DNA from: Owenia fusiformis
Lineage: Eukaryota > Annelida > Polychaeta > Sabellida > Oweniidae
DNA: 25,000 nt
Assembly (NCBI GenBank): GCA_903813345.2
Contig: CAIIXF020000276.1
Coordinates: 1 to 25,000, forward strand
Reading direction: 5' to 3'
Part shown: positions 11,301 through 23,300 of the stretch, in pieces
Layout: each line of letters begins with the position of its first letter
Position numbering within the stretch: the stretch's first letter is position 1
The notes under the pieces: model-generated
The model's database searches: none
What the model was told of the DNA's origin: nothing
The model's input: the letters and a program-made list of their open reading frames with translations, nothing else
Translations under genes and position numbers: made by a program

Positions 11301-14300
11301 ACTTTTGAAGGGATCTTTAATAAAATTTCAGGCAATTAAAGAAATGGAGAGTTTAAGCTAGCGATGTTTGTCACAACGTAACCGCGAACGCAAAGTCCAT
11401 GAATCAATACAGTAATGTGTATAGCGCGCATACAAAACAAGCGCTAATTAGTCTACTTCAGATACCCGATCAGCTTCAGAGCTGTGTTTAGAACGGGATA
11501 TTTGCAATTCCAAGTTTGTGGCAACGGGAATCATTATACTCATGTCTTTTGAATACTATGCTGGTAATTTTGATTTCGATGCATAAGTATAATGCCTTCT
11601 GAAGAAAATTATGTTTAAGCTCCAAATATCTTACGAAACGAGCATGTTTAAAATCAGCTGTATAAACCAGCTGTATAACTATCAATGGCATAATACACGA
11701 TGGTGTGTAGTCTATAAGTAACAGACTTACCCTACTATCACACCAAACTAGTTCTCACTACGTTCTCGAAAACGGGCTTAAACTGTGCACGAACGGATTT
11801 GACATACTAAGAACCCACTGAGAACCGTTTGGGATCTGTTTACAAACTTCATGAAACTACTAGAACGAGTAGGTCCTCCGGAACTTAAAGCATGTTCAAA
11901 ATTATCTGGTGATCGTCAAAACGTTGCCGAATCGGTTTTAAACTGTGTGCGAATTGCATGAACGTAGCTACAACGTTCTACGGTCTGTTTACGAACTTCA
12001 TGGACTTTCCCGGACGGGGAATGTGATTTAGAATTTTGAATCGATTCAAAATTCGATGGCGACCATGCCGTTCTGTAACCAGGTCATGATGACCTTCTAG
12101 ACTAAGGGACGCGTTATACGACGTTGCACACCGACGTGGTGCGACCTGACCGAGCTGCGAATGAGATGGACGTATTGAAGACTGTTTATGAACGAAGTAG
12201 CTAATTATTTTAGACATATTTCCCGACCACAGCCAGATTGAGCCCGTTTTACGACGTTTTCGTAGAACTGGCAAGAACGGGTAAGAACTAGTTTGGTGTG
12301 ATAGGGGGGTAAGTAAACACTGTAACCGAACGATTGTTCTTTTATGTAAGAAAACTACATGCATTTGTTTAAGGCGATTTATACGTATATATTTCCGTTT
12401 CGATTTTATATACATTGCTTACAGTCTCCATTGACATGAAGCTCAAAACAAAAAGATGGTATCACATTTGTGATCTGATGTCAATTCTATTTCATATAGA
12501 TTTGAGTGATGCTAGACAAGGGGTACTAACTACTCCACAGTAAACACGCAGGGACGTAACCAACTTTCAGTCGGGGGGGGGGGTGCGAAGGCCAAAAATT
12601 CAGGGGGTGCCATTGTGGCAAGAACAAGCAAAAAATTGACGAAACTTCCTTCAAAATTGAGCTAGAAGCTTCAAATAAAAAGCATTTTAAAGCTCTTTTC
12701 TTCCTCTTTCTCAAATTGGGGTGCGATCCATCGCACCCACCTGGCTACGCCTATGACACGCTTAATTTGATTTGAAGGTCAAAGCTCAAAATCCTTAGAT
12801 CCAGATCCTTAGATTGGTTTCCTACTATTTAAAAAGCAATCGATTCTGAAAATTTATCTTTAGTGTCTAAAATCTAAATACAGTCAAAGGCTACCAAAAC
12901 ATCAGTTTTTGTATCTAACATCCTCCGATCACAGGGCTTCGAAGTCCAGAATATCTTATCATATCATATCCCAGCTATGGCATTAATGGTTGAGAAATAG
13001 GGATCGAAACCAGCCATAGTTTTCTCCTGATGACCATTGTGAATTGTTGTGTTTTACGGATTATGATGACGGCTTTGCGAACGGATGTTGACCCTTTGAA
13101 TTGCCTATGGACTTCGAGACTGGATTTTATCTATCCCACATCATTTGAGAATGAATACTCTATATTTCATGAGTAATAATCAATTTTTCTTCAACATGTA
13201 TTGTAATGACTTCAGTATGAATGAAATGTCCCTTGGTGTTCTGGTCCTGAATTGTGATATTGGTTCTCGATTGGAGGGGGAGGGGGTGTTAGACATTGTT
13301 TCTTTTCACGTTAGATTATGGTTTTGGGATATATAGGGTCTACTTTTCTTATGACAGATTTACACTTACAGTTTGCTTTTCTTGTTGGGTTTCTTTAAAG
13401 TTTTTAGTCACCCTTCCCTTTGGCATTTGTGCTTATATATTCGTCCTAAGGAGGTACGGATTCTGGACACCTGCTTAGGAGGCTGGGCATCTAAATACTT
13501 AATATACAATACTTTAATTTTGGGGAGCGGGTAATTTGATTGTTTGTTTGTTTATTTGTTTGTTTATCTTATTTTCCTTCTGTCAAGAAGAGTTTTTACC
13601 ATTAATTATATAAACAGTACAAATAATTATTTACAAAAAGTATTGATAGTTGTAACCTTCACTAATTTCCTTCTTTTTAACTATAATAAGGATCACGATG
13701 CATGATCTAAAATATATTGTATGTGTCCGTTTCTCTGGCTGGCTGTGACCTTTATAATCACCAAATTAAACTCAAATGTGAATGACACTATTGACTTGAG
13801 TCTGACGAACGCACACTAAATGACAGTTTAATGCATTCGGGTGTTTTGAATTGTGTTCGTTGGGATAAATGACTTACAAAATGTGATCAATAAGTGATAA
13901 TGTATAAGAAAAGTGTGATAACGATCAAAATATAACATTGAACTAAAGGCAATACTGAACAATAAAAAATCAAGACATTGCAACGCAATGAACCCTAGCA
14001 GTCGTATACTGTGTGTGGCTTACCCTAATATATAATGTTAAACACACTTAAATCAAGCTAAAAGTGGCGGCGAACAACGGGATATACAAAAGTCCAGGCT
14101 TGTAAGAAAAAACATAAATCTAAGCGGGGATTTCACCTTAACAGGGGGGATATATGAGCGGGTTCAGGAGATGAGTGTCGTCTTTGCGTTGCTCTTAAAA
14201 ATATATCTCGGGCTTTTCTCTGCACTCTATTAACAAACAGAAATACATATGAACAAGATTCAGAAATTACGAATGAGTTCACAGTGCTATAATTGTTACG

Positions 14301-17300
14301 ACAACAATAGTGCTCAATTTCCAAGATCGATCAGAAAAACGTTTGCTTTTATGGATGTTTGGGATATTGTCATCGTAATAGTTACACCACTGATAAGTAG
14401 AGGCAAGACAGTTAAAGTATGCATAGTCTACATGACATTGTATATCTGAAACGAAAATATGATGTTAAATAGTGCATAGTACATGCCGTTAGTCAAGAAC
14501 AATTGATCACTAGACACTACGAACTGAGAATTGTACATTGCAAGGTAAGTGATGTAGCATGTGTGGACCCACTCAGACAACTTGCTCTAATATGATTTGA
14601 ATGAGTTCAATACATAGGAAACTGACATTCACATTCTACACATCCCTTAAAATATTTACAATACCCTGCGCTTTTGTTTTTAAAAAATATAAACAAAGAA
14701 ATGGTACTAACCCTGTTGGACTTGGGCAAGGCCTCATGTGGGGTTTCCAAGTGGCTACTGACATTGAGTTTGGATCGGCGGCGTACACCCGCCATAAGCA
14801 TTGTATAAGCGTTGCAGCAGGAACGCGCCGGCGTATTAAATGTTTCTGTCGCTGCTGCTGTTGAACCTTTAGAGCAAACCCTGAGCCGAGGATACCCTAT
14901 AATCGTTTTAATATTGTTAGTTTGAAGATTTATTAGTTTGAAGTTATTCCTTTCTACTAAACGGTAATATTTACTAGCGGTTATTTAATAAGTGACCATT
15001 AATAATAAATGTAACATATATCTTGTACTCAAATGTTCCTCAATATATTATTTCACCAAACGATAATTTAATATAATATATGACCATAAGATAATTCAGA
15101 AATCACTTCATGTGTCCAGTGCTTATGACAAAAATCTAAAGAATTAGAAGGATTAAGGAATATGATATATCCTGGAACTCTTGAATCATGCCATTGATTT
15201 TCATAGCCTGATGACAAGTACTTTTAGAATATTATTTTGCACTAATAAGTGAGTCCCAACTGGTGTAGCCTTTATATGCCATAAATACAATATTTCTCAT
15301 AATAGTAAGGGAACTCTCACTCCCTTCTAAAGGTTTGAAGCCAGAAGTCTCCTTTTTAACAACGTGTTTAAGCCGGTTTACGATTTGATATTATAAAACA
15401 AATATCAAAGACAAACCTTTCTGACTATATGTAACTCGGGTGAAATGTTCACACATAAACAGGCTATCCAAAAGGGGTCTGGGTTTTCCTACATAGAAGT
15501 GATTTCTGAAAAGTTAATACTATAATCTACAAAGAAAACCTTTGCTTATGGGAATACAAACTGAAGGGAACTTAACAATATGAACCATGGTTTCGCTGAT
15601 TTACTTACAGCAGGAAGAGCAAAAAATGAGATGCCAGCCACGGCACAAAATGCTGCAATGATTTTGCCTACTGGTGTGGTCGGAACTGTATCCCCATACC
15701 CAACAGTACAGAGGGTAATCTACAACACATAAGAATATCTATGCGTCAAACCGATGTGGGGATACGGGCACAAAGATAGTGCAAGCCATACTAACTATGT
15801 ATGGTCAATTCTTGTTTCCGAGGCGTTAGTCCCATCAACGAGATTAACGCTTAAGTGTACGTGCTCAACCAAAGCTTTAATGTTCAAGTGATTGGGATAG
15901 CTATCAAACCATAAACGAAGAATAATATGACATGCTTAAACTTTGTGAGACCTCCCCAAACCCAAAAACAAACTAATAGTGCACAGCAAAATCCATACAT
16001 CACACAAACTAAACTGGGGTGGGGTTCCAATGCAGCATTTTATGCTCTGGCTTTATTTTCCTTTTTTGCTTCGCCTGCGTAAAGAAGGGGAGGACTAAGT
16101 CAATGAGATGAATGAGATCAGCCTACATGTATGTACATATGCTGACACAATGGTGATTGGGAGTTGATCAATTATATATCAGTTATGATGTAGATGACAG
16201 TAGCTCATTCTTTCGTCTTTGTTATCATGAGACTCTGCTTTGACTTATGACTTCCCCTTCTTTCAAAAATTTTGATACACCATTTTCATTTTCATTTGAT
16301 GACTTGAGAATGGTTTCGTATCTTGAATGACAGACCATGTTGTTGTAAGAATAGTGTTCAGATATACACTGAAGCTGAAACTCGATTACTCATATTTTCA
16401 GATAAAAAGTCGACGTGGAAAGTTTCTTATCTGGCACTCTGATATATGCCTGCCTTTTGGGACGTTTTGAATTAGTGAGCTCAAAGAAATTCTTACAACA
16501 TCACATATATAGGCCCGATATTATGCGTTGATTGCACCAAGACAAATCGATTTCAATCAGGATAATGTACTCACAATTGTGGCTGACAGATATGATTACA
16601 ATGACTGATATTATATCCTAGATTTGTCCTGGTACAGATGGCATCCATTCTAAATTTATCAATGCATCTGAAGGTAATACATGTTTAAGGTGCACGGAGA
16701 TTAATGCCATATGGCTCTCCCTAAATATTCCCGATGTTTATAAATAAACATATATATTGAACACGTATGTATGACCTTAAGATTGCTCTTTGGCTGCCTT
16801 AAATATACTCACAGGTGTCATGGCAAAGAAAGAAATGAAAGTCAGAGCGCTCATTGCCCCAATGATTTTCCCCAAAGCGGTCATAGGAACGGTATCTCCA
16901 TACCCGACTGTGCAGAGTGTAATCTACAAAACCCACACCATGTCTTCATCGTCATGTGCAACTACTTATACTCATCATGTATATATTTGATATATGAGTC
17001 CAATACATGTATGCATTCTCTATACTATAAAAAATATATTTGATGAGTGTTAAGAAATGCTAATTGTGATAATGTTTGTTAAATCTGCCATCATTTGAAT
17101 CATGGTTGATACATACTTTGGACATACTATCGTTGTGCTAATCTAAATGCTTTGTATATTTTGTAAATAATGTAAAGCATAATATATTGCAAATGAAGCA
17201 CCATTAGAACATCCAGGATTATCGCCATACTCCAAATATATCGCACGCACTCAAGAATGTGTGTAGCTCGTTTTTCAAATGATCAAATACTAGAAATAAA

Positions 17301-20300
17301 AACATTTCGTTTTTTATACATTTACATCAAAAAATGAAATTGTGTTATTACAGAGTGAGCCAAAAATGGTATATAAAATTGCATAAAACATCCGTTTGTG
17401 TGAAGTTTAATTTCCGTGAAATATGTTTTAAAATTGAAGTGTCGATACAAAATATGGAGGTTCTAATGTTCTCATTGTGTTGGGATGTTAGATGGTTCTT
17501 GATATGGATTTTTATCCTATGCCAAGTAGAGTTTTAGGGAGATAAATTGGTAAGATATATCCCGTATCCTGATTTTGAGGTTTCCATATCCAGAACCTCC
17601 ATATCTCCCGCCATATCTCCCGCTTCGGTGCATATCTTCCCGCTTCCGATGCATATCTTCCCGCTTCTGGTAATGCAATAAAATGACTTTGCATATGAAT
17701 GATTTATTTATTTTTACACCTTGCCCTATTGAAATGGCCATATGCCCCTGAAAACTCAACTTGGTATAGGATAAAGCAGTTATGTACGGTCGGTTTGGAT
17801 ATAGGGTTCATCCCTCGTGAGATATGCACATCTACCTTCGGTCCCTACGGTCCCTCAGGTAGATATACATATCTCCCTCTGGATAAACCCCATATCTAAA
17901 ACCTCCCAGTACATAACCCTTATATATTTCGATATGTGTAACATATACTAGTAGTGATGCTTTGAAGAAGTTACATTTCTCATTTATTATGTCAGTTAAC
18001 GTTTGTGAATAAGATATGCAATATTCAGCAAGAATGAAGATCATACATATATCTGACAGTATTTACAGTATAATAATATAATAGATTATAACAAGTGATA
18101 TGAGAACTAATAAGTTGTGTAGCATAATACATTATCTATGGTAGCGCTATAAATTAATTTAGAATTAATTTGCGGTCTCATAAAGTTAATTAACTATTGC
18201 TTTTTGAAAATCGTTTGTCGCATAGCTTGACATGATAAAATACTAAAACGTGTAAGATAATATATTGTATAAGCAAAACTTACTGATTTTTAAGAAAGTG
18301 ACATCAGTCTTTTGAACACAAAACAGCATAATGTTCTCGACACGTTCTTTGAATATATTACATTTAAAAAGTTATTTACTGCATACATTATCTAATGGTA
18401 AAAACCTTTAATAGGTGATGTTATTATCATAAATATATAATATACGAGACTATCATATATTAAGCAAACTTACCACACCCCACCAGAGAGCATCTGCATA
18501 GCTACCAAATTTGTCTGGGTTTTCATCTTTCTCGACTAGATATATGAGGAATGACGAGAAGATTAAGCCTAGGAAGCCTATATACACTGTTGTGAACAAT
18601 TCCTGAAAATAAAACCAAATGGTACATGAAGAGAGTTCTTACACATACACATATTGCAGGTACATGTTGTATTTCTTTCAGAATCATTATATGTAGAATG
18701 TTTTAACAGTCAACAATAAGTAATATGACTCAGCTTAAAGATTACAGTGAAAGGATGGGTATCTATATGGTGAACTTTTTGAACACACGTTTCTCTTAAA
18801 CCAGTCATCACAAAATTCTGAAAATGTTACACATTGTCAATTTAATAGTCATCTTTTGAATGGTAACAATATAATTTGAAATAAATATATGAACTTTTCT
18901 CTATATTGTTTTAGAAAACACATCAGACACTTCTTTTGTTCTTGGTATCATATGGTCGGAATGAAATGAAACATCTATCCGAGCCTCATTGGAACAAAAT
19001 TACATAAACACAACGTATTTAGGTCTCTCAATATTGTAATTTTACAAAGGAAAGTTTGGTTGATTTTAAAAAAGTATCTTGTTAATGAAAAAAAAGTTTA
19101 TCTTAATTTTTTATCTATTTTTTTTTTTTTTTTTTTAATTTCTTAAATACTTTTGGTTCGATCGACCAACATTTCCTTTGTATAACTATAATATTGAGAG
19201 GTATAAGAAAATGTTGTATATGCTATTTTGTTCCAACAAGCTTCGGAAAGATATTTTATTTCATTCTCAAGAATTGGTAAAAAGGATCAAAAAACAAGTG
19301 CACTAAAAACAAAAAAATGTTAACAAAAACAGTTATATGAAATATATATAAATTATTTTTGCATTAAATTGTTGTCAATCAGTCAACATTACATAAAGGA
19401 CCGTGTTTTTCTACAGAATGATTTCAGCAATTGGTTTAAGAGAAAAACATTATTGAATTCAGTTCACCATATCGATACCAATCCTTTTAAAAAGCAATTC
19501 GTCTTTGAAGTACTCAACAAAAACGTCTAGGATAAACAATGGACCCCCACAAAATTAAACCGTAAACTATTAAGCCATCCCTTTCTCACAAATGTTTACT
19601 TTTTTAGTGCCACATGTCACTTATAAACGTTCACGACATGTAAATGCTGAATCAGATTCATATTTCTGCATATATGGGTTAACTAGAAAAAATTATTAAG
19701 TAATCAGAGATAAAGATTTTTAATAACCATTTCTTTGAATACATAAGTTCTGTGTTTAGCAAGGCTTATATTCCAACGATTAAAAATAGATGACAGCAGA
19801 ATTAAGTTTCATCATTGCAGAATACATTGACCTGAAATTATTGTAGTATTTACTATGATTCTTCAGAAAGACCTACGATCAATAGCATAACTCTCTAAGT
19901 TATTTGCACTATTTCCCCTGTCCTTTGAACCATTTTTTAATCAATGAAACAGAGATACATCTTAAGTAGTATCCGAAGTATTAAGGAACCAAAGATATCA
20001 CAGCTGTAAAACATTAGATATAATGAGATATGATCCAATGGACACTACCCGAGCAGATATAGGTAACAGTAAACCCATTATAAAATGGTATGATAATAAA
20101 TATAGCACAAATCTAGAAACATTTTAAATACTATTCTTAGTATTTGTACTATCAAACGACACACATAGTGATGATTATCGCACTTTTAGCGACAAATTCA
20201 ATATGGCCGCCAAGTTATTTACCCAGCATACGCAAAACCTAAAATCCAGATCTAAACTTTTTCAACTTTTTGTGGCAGAGACGCATGCACGCACAGATTC

Positions 20301-23300
20301 ACGCACGTCCATCAACACAAGACGACAACAATATAGCACTCTTAAAAGTGCGATAATAAAAAGTACTTCTATTTTTTTTAATTCGGTACGAAAATATTAA
20401 ACATGCATCATTGTACATATCATTAATACAATGCAAAGTGCAATCATTCAGTTTACAAATAAAATGTACATTTGGTTGTAGAGAAATCCCCTTTAGCAAT
20501 GTTGTATATGGCGTTAATATTAGTAGATAATACTACACTGTTACAGTGGACTCCTCTAATAAATTCACCACAGATTAACTAATTTTCGTTGAGTGCTATA
20601 AAAGATGTTGTTTAGCAAATGCAATCATCATAGAATATCACCCTATGTATATAGATTTTAACAACGCTTTGCAGTTCTTTTAATTAGTTGATGTTCAACT
20701 GCTAAAGTGTTTACATGTAACTTGGAATCAATCAGTCATCAAACTAAAACGATGCGCATTATTCATTTTCTAACTACAAAATGAGTATAATGCCATGCAC
20801 ATATTCCTATATGTATACGCAATCGTTCATGGGGCACATTTCTAGCATTTACATGTACATATGACGATACACAATGCATGTGCAAAATAAAAGATGATTA
20901 GTCCTACTTATAACACTATTAATTATCATAATACAAACAAATCTCCGTAAATTAGATCCTCCGTTGGACGTTGCACCTCAATGTCATCCTCCTTTTGTGC
21001 AACACAGACATTCTAGAATTGGGACATCTGGTAATCAAAGAAATGTCTAAGCACGAGTGCCAAGGTGAAAGGACCAAAAGTTGTATATACCAAAATATTC
21101 AGACACATTCTCATCCAATAATGTCTAACTATGCTGAAACATACGTTTACAGCCAAGCACATCTTACAGAAGGAAGCTACGGCGAGTGAAACATAGCCTG
21201 CGACATCTTACTTGTCTATGGGCCCATACTACAGAGCCGAGTAACCTCCAAGACCGCCCTCTGCGGTCAACTCGGAGCATGCGTAATATTTGGAAGAACC
21301 GTAATCCTCTAAGCGCGGAGGCTGCAAAAATCTGTCCCTTTGTCCCTAGAGTGAGCACTGCTATACTGGCAAAGATCACTATAATGTCTACAATAAATAG
21401 AACCACACTCCTAAACTGATTTGCCACTATCCTAAAAATATTACTTATCACCCGAGTGAAAAAATTCCTGTTTTAGAATGGACAGATTGTATTATTTTGA
21501 TCAGTCTGATGAACTATCTCAAATATCTGTAATTTTAACACGGTTTTCTAGCCATTATAGCCAACAGGAATATATTTCAAATGGGTGTACAAAGCTATGC
21601 TGCTTTGTTAGGGGCAATGGGCCTGGGGTCTTACTTGTCTATGAGCCCATACAACTGAGCCTAGCAGTTTCCAAGACCCTCCTCTTCTGTCCATTCTGAC
21701 CATACGCAGAATCTGGAAGAATCGAAGTCCACGCAGAGCGGACGTGGCAAACACTTGGTTGTTAACTCCTACGGACAGCACCGCTATACTGGCCATTATA
21801 ACTACTATATCTGAAATGGACTCATATTATGGGCAACCAGATGATCCAAGGTTATGTATACTGATGAATTAATATTACTCTTGATAAGTTATATCACAGT
21901 TTATAAAGTCAGTAAGTGGGCAATAATAATGTAATTATTGCAATAATCTAGCAATTGTTTTCAGAGAGGAACAATGAAGATTAAATGCATATTAAACCAA
22001 TCGTCAAACCAAACACATACAAATCGAGAAAATATCGGTTGTATATTATTGTAGAGAGACCCTTTATTTTTTTGTTTTCATATCAATTAAAGGTTCGGTG
22101 GAGTGGCACGTAGGTAAAAATGATATAAATATTAAAACCAAAATTAGGCGAATGAACTAGGAACTCGACCATTTATTGACATCCATGAAATATGCAAAAT
22201 CAATTGTGTCATAACTGTATAAGGCTTTTATTGATTAGTGGTAAACACTTTTTGAACAAAAAATAAACGTTTCGGAAATTATTATTTCAATGATATCTAG
22301 ATTGCAAAATGAGGTACAAGTATGTAGACGACTCTCTATGTGATTTGGGTAAGGTATTTTTAAGAGAAATCATTATAACACAATTGCCTCATTCAATAGA
22401 GAGATTTCGCAACTGACTTATAGCATGTTTATTATTCCCGTATAACGTATAACTTATGAATCGTTTGATTGCGTCATTATTTATTGCGCGGCTCTATACG
22501 TCCATAAGTGTGATATATTCTTACGTATACACGACGATTTATAATATCACACTTTTGGGTGAAAAGAGCTACGCAATAAATGATGAGGTAATGAAACGCT
22601 TCATAAGTTATATGTTATACGAGAATAATAAACATGCTATAAGTGAGTTGCAAAATCTCTCTATTATCGTCCATTATTTAATCGAATATGCTTGCTCTGA
22701 AGTATGATTTCATTTTCGTCTTATTATGGTTATAATATGAAGATATTTAACAAGCATATAATACAAGAATAATATAATATAAATCTACGTAAACAACGTG
22801 CAGTATACTTCCAAATACAATGCCTTTAACTTTAAAATAAGTCCGAAACATATAATCAAGTTGGCTAGGTTGATGTTTGTGTATTTCATTACTCAATAGT
22901 TGTTCATTGATGCTCCCTGCAAAATGGTATTCTCGCCCTCTAACATCATAAATAATGGTCAAATGGTGAGCCAGGCAGTCCTATTACTTCCAAGTAGTCA
23001 ATTCATAGTCACATAGCATGACATAGAACACCTTGTTTTATCTTTCTCATCGTCTATGAAGCGCACGTGTCAAGTGTGATCCCTTTTCTTATTTTACTTT
23101 GTGCTATATTTTGTGCGAAATTTGAGCAAACTCATAAAAAGAGCGATTTTGTTCAGAAAATTGCTTACAATTACTTATTTTCTTCAGTTACAATTTGCTA
23201 ATTGATTGATTTATGAATTAATAAGTTAACTATCTACTTACCTATAATACAAAAAGGTCGTCGAGCAAACTTGAGTCTCCCACTCCATTCCTGGTAGCGG

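Larger units (their letters stand above)
8561..14136 (-). other. 5.6-kb intron within A-B linker
   Basis: The largest intron in the window. It contains the terminal-inverted-repeat elements at 11726-12313 and 12549-12755 and a TTTG-type microsatellite at 13539-13571. The remainder is AT-rich unique-looking sequence. Additional cassette exons of this poorly conserved linker could hide here, but none can be supported. Confidence 0.7.
16924..18473 (-). other. Intron between S5 exon and filter-S6 exons
   Basis: 1,550-nt intron holding the tandem repeat at 17599-17670 and the fold-back at 17779-17917. The remainder is AT-rich. Confidence 0.85.
18603..21211 (-). other. Intron between S3-S4 exons and S5 exon
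   Basis: 2,609-nt intron containing the 740-bp inverted repeat at 18750-19487 and a probable MITE at 20178-20353. No extra copy of the S3-S4 exon is visible. Confidence 0.85.

Noticed and set aside
11978-12415. 145-codon minus-strand frame
   Set aside because: It lies mostly within a terminal-inverted-repeat element, runs past its end and shows no protein motif.
14601-14864. Plus-strand 87-codon frame ending in cysteines
   Set aside because: It is antisense to the helix A exon; the CAG-rich coding of the glutamines produces the apparent Cys run.
16813-16923. Filter/S6 version A as a decayed pseudo-exon
   Set aside because: It has an open frame, intact filter, exact length and good splice sites; decay would be expected to break at least one of these.
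16771-17043. Two plus-strand frames of 66 and 90 codons
   Set aside because: They lie antisense to filter/S6 exon version A and its introns; the minus strand gives a recognisable channel.
17512-17759. Overlapping minus-strand frames with repeated REDMHRK or EAGRYA-type words
   Set aside because: They arise from the 20-bp tandem repeat being read through; two frames are open for the same reason.
19150-19170. GGTTCGATCGACC looking like a tRNA T-arm
   Set aside because: No acceptor stem, D-arm or anticodon arm surrounds it; it sits inside the long inverted repeat.
21388-21451. Open frame continuing upstream of S3-S4 version B
   Set aside because: It crosses the acceptor and includes intron; the residues before it do not resemble any KCNQ sequence.
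22456-22707. 83-codon plus-strand frame
   Set aside because: It spans the fold-back element and has no recognisable similarity.
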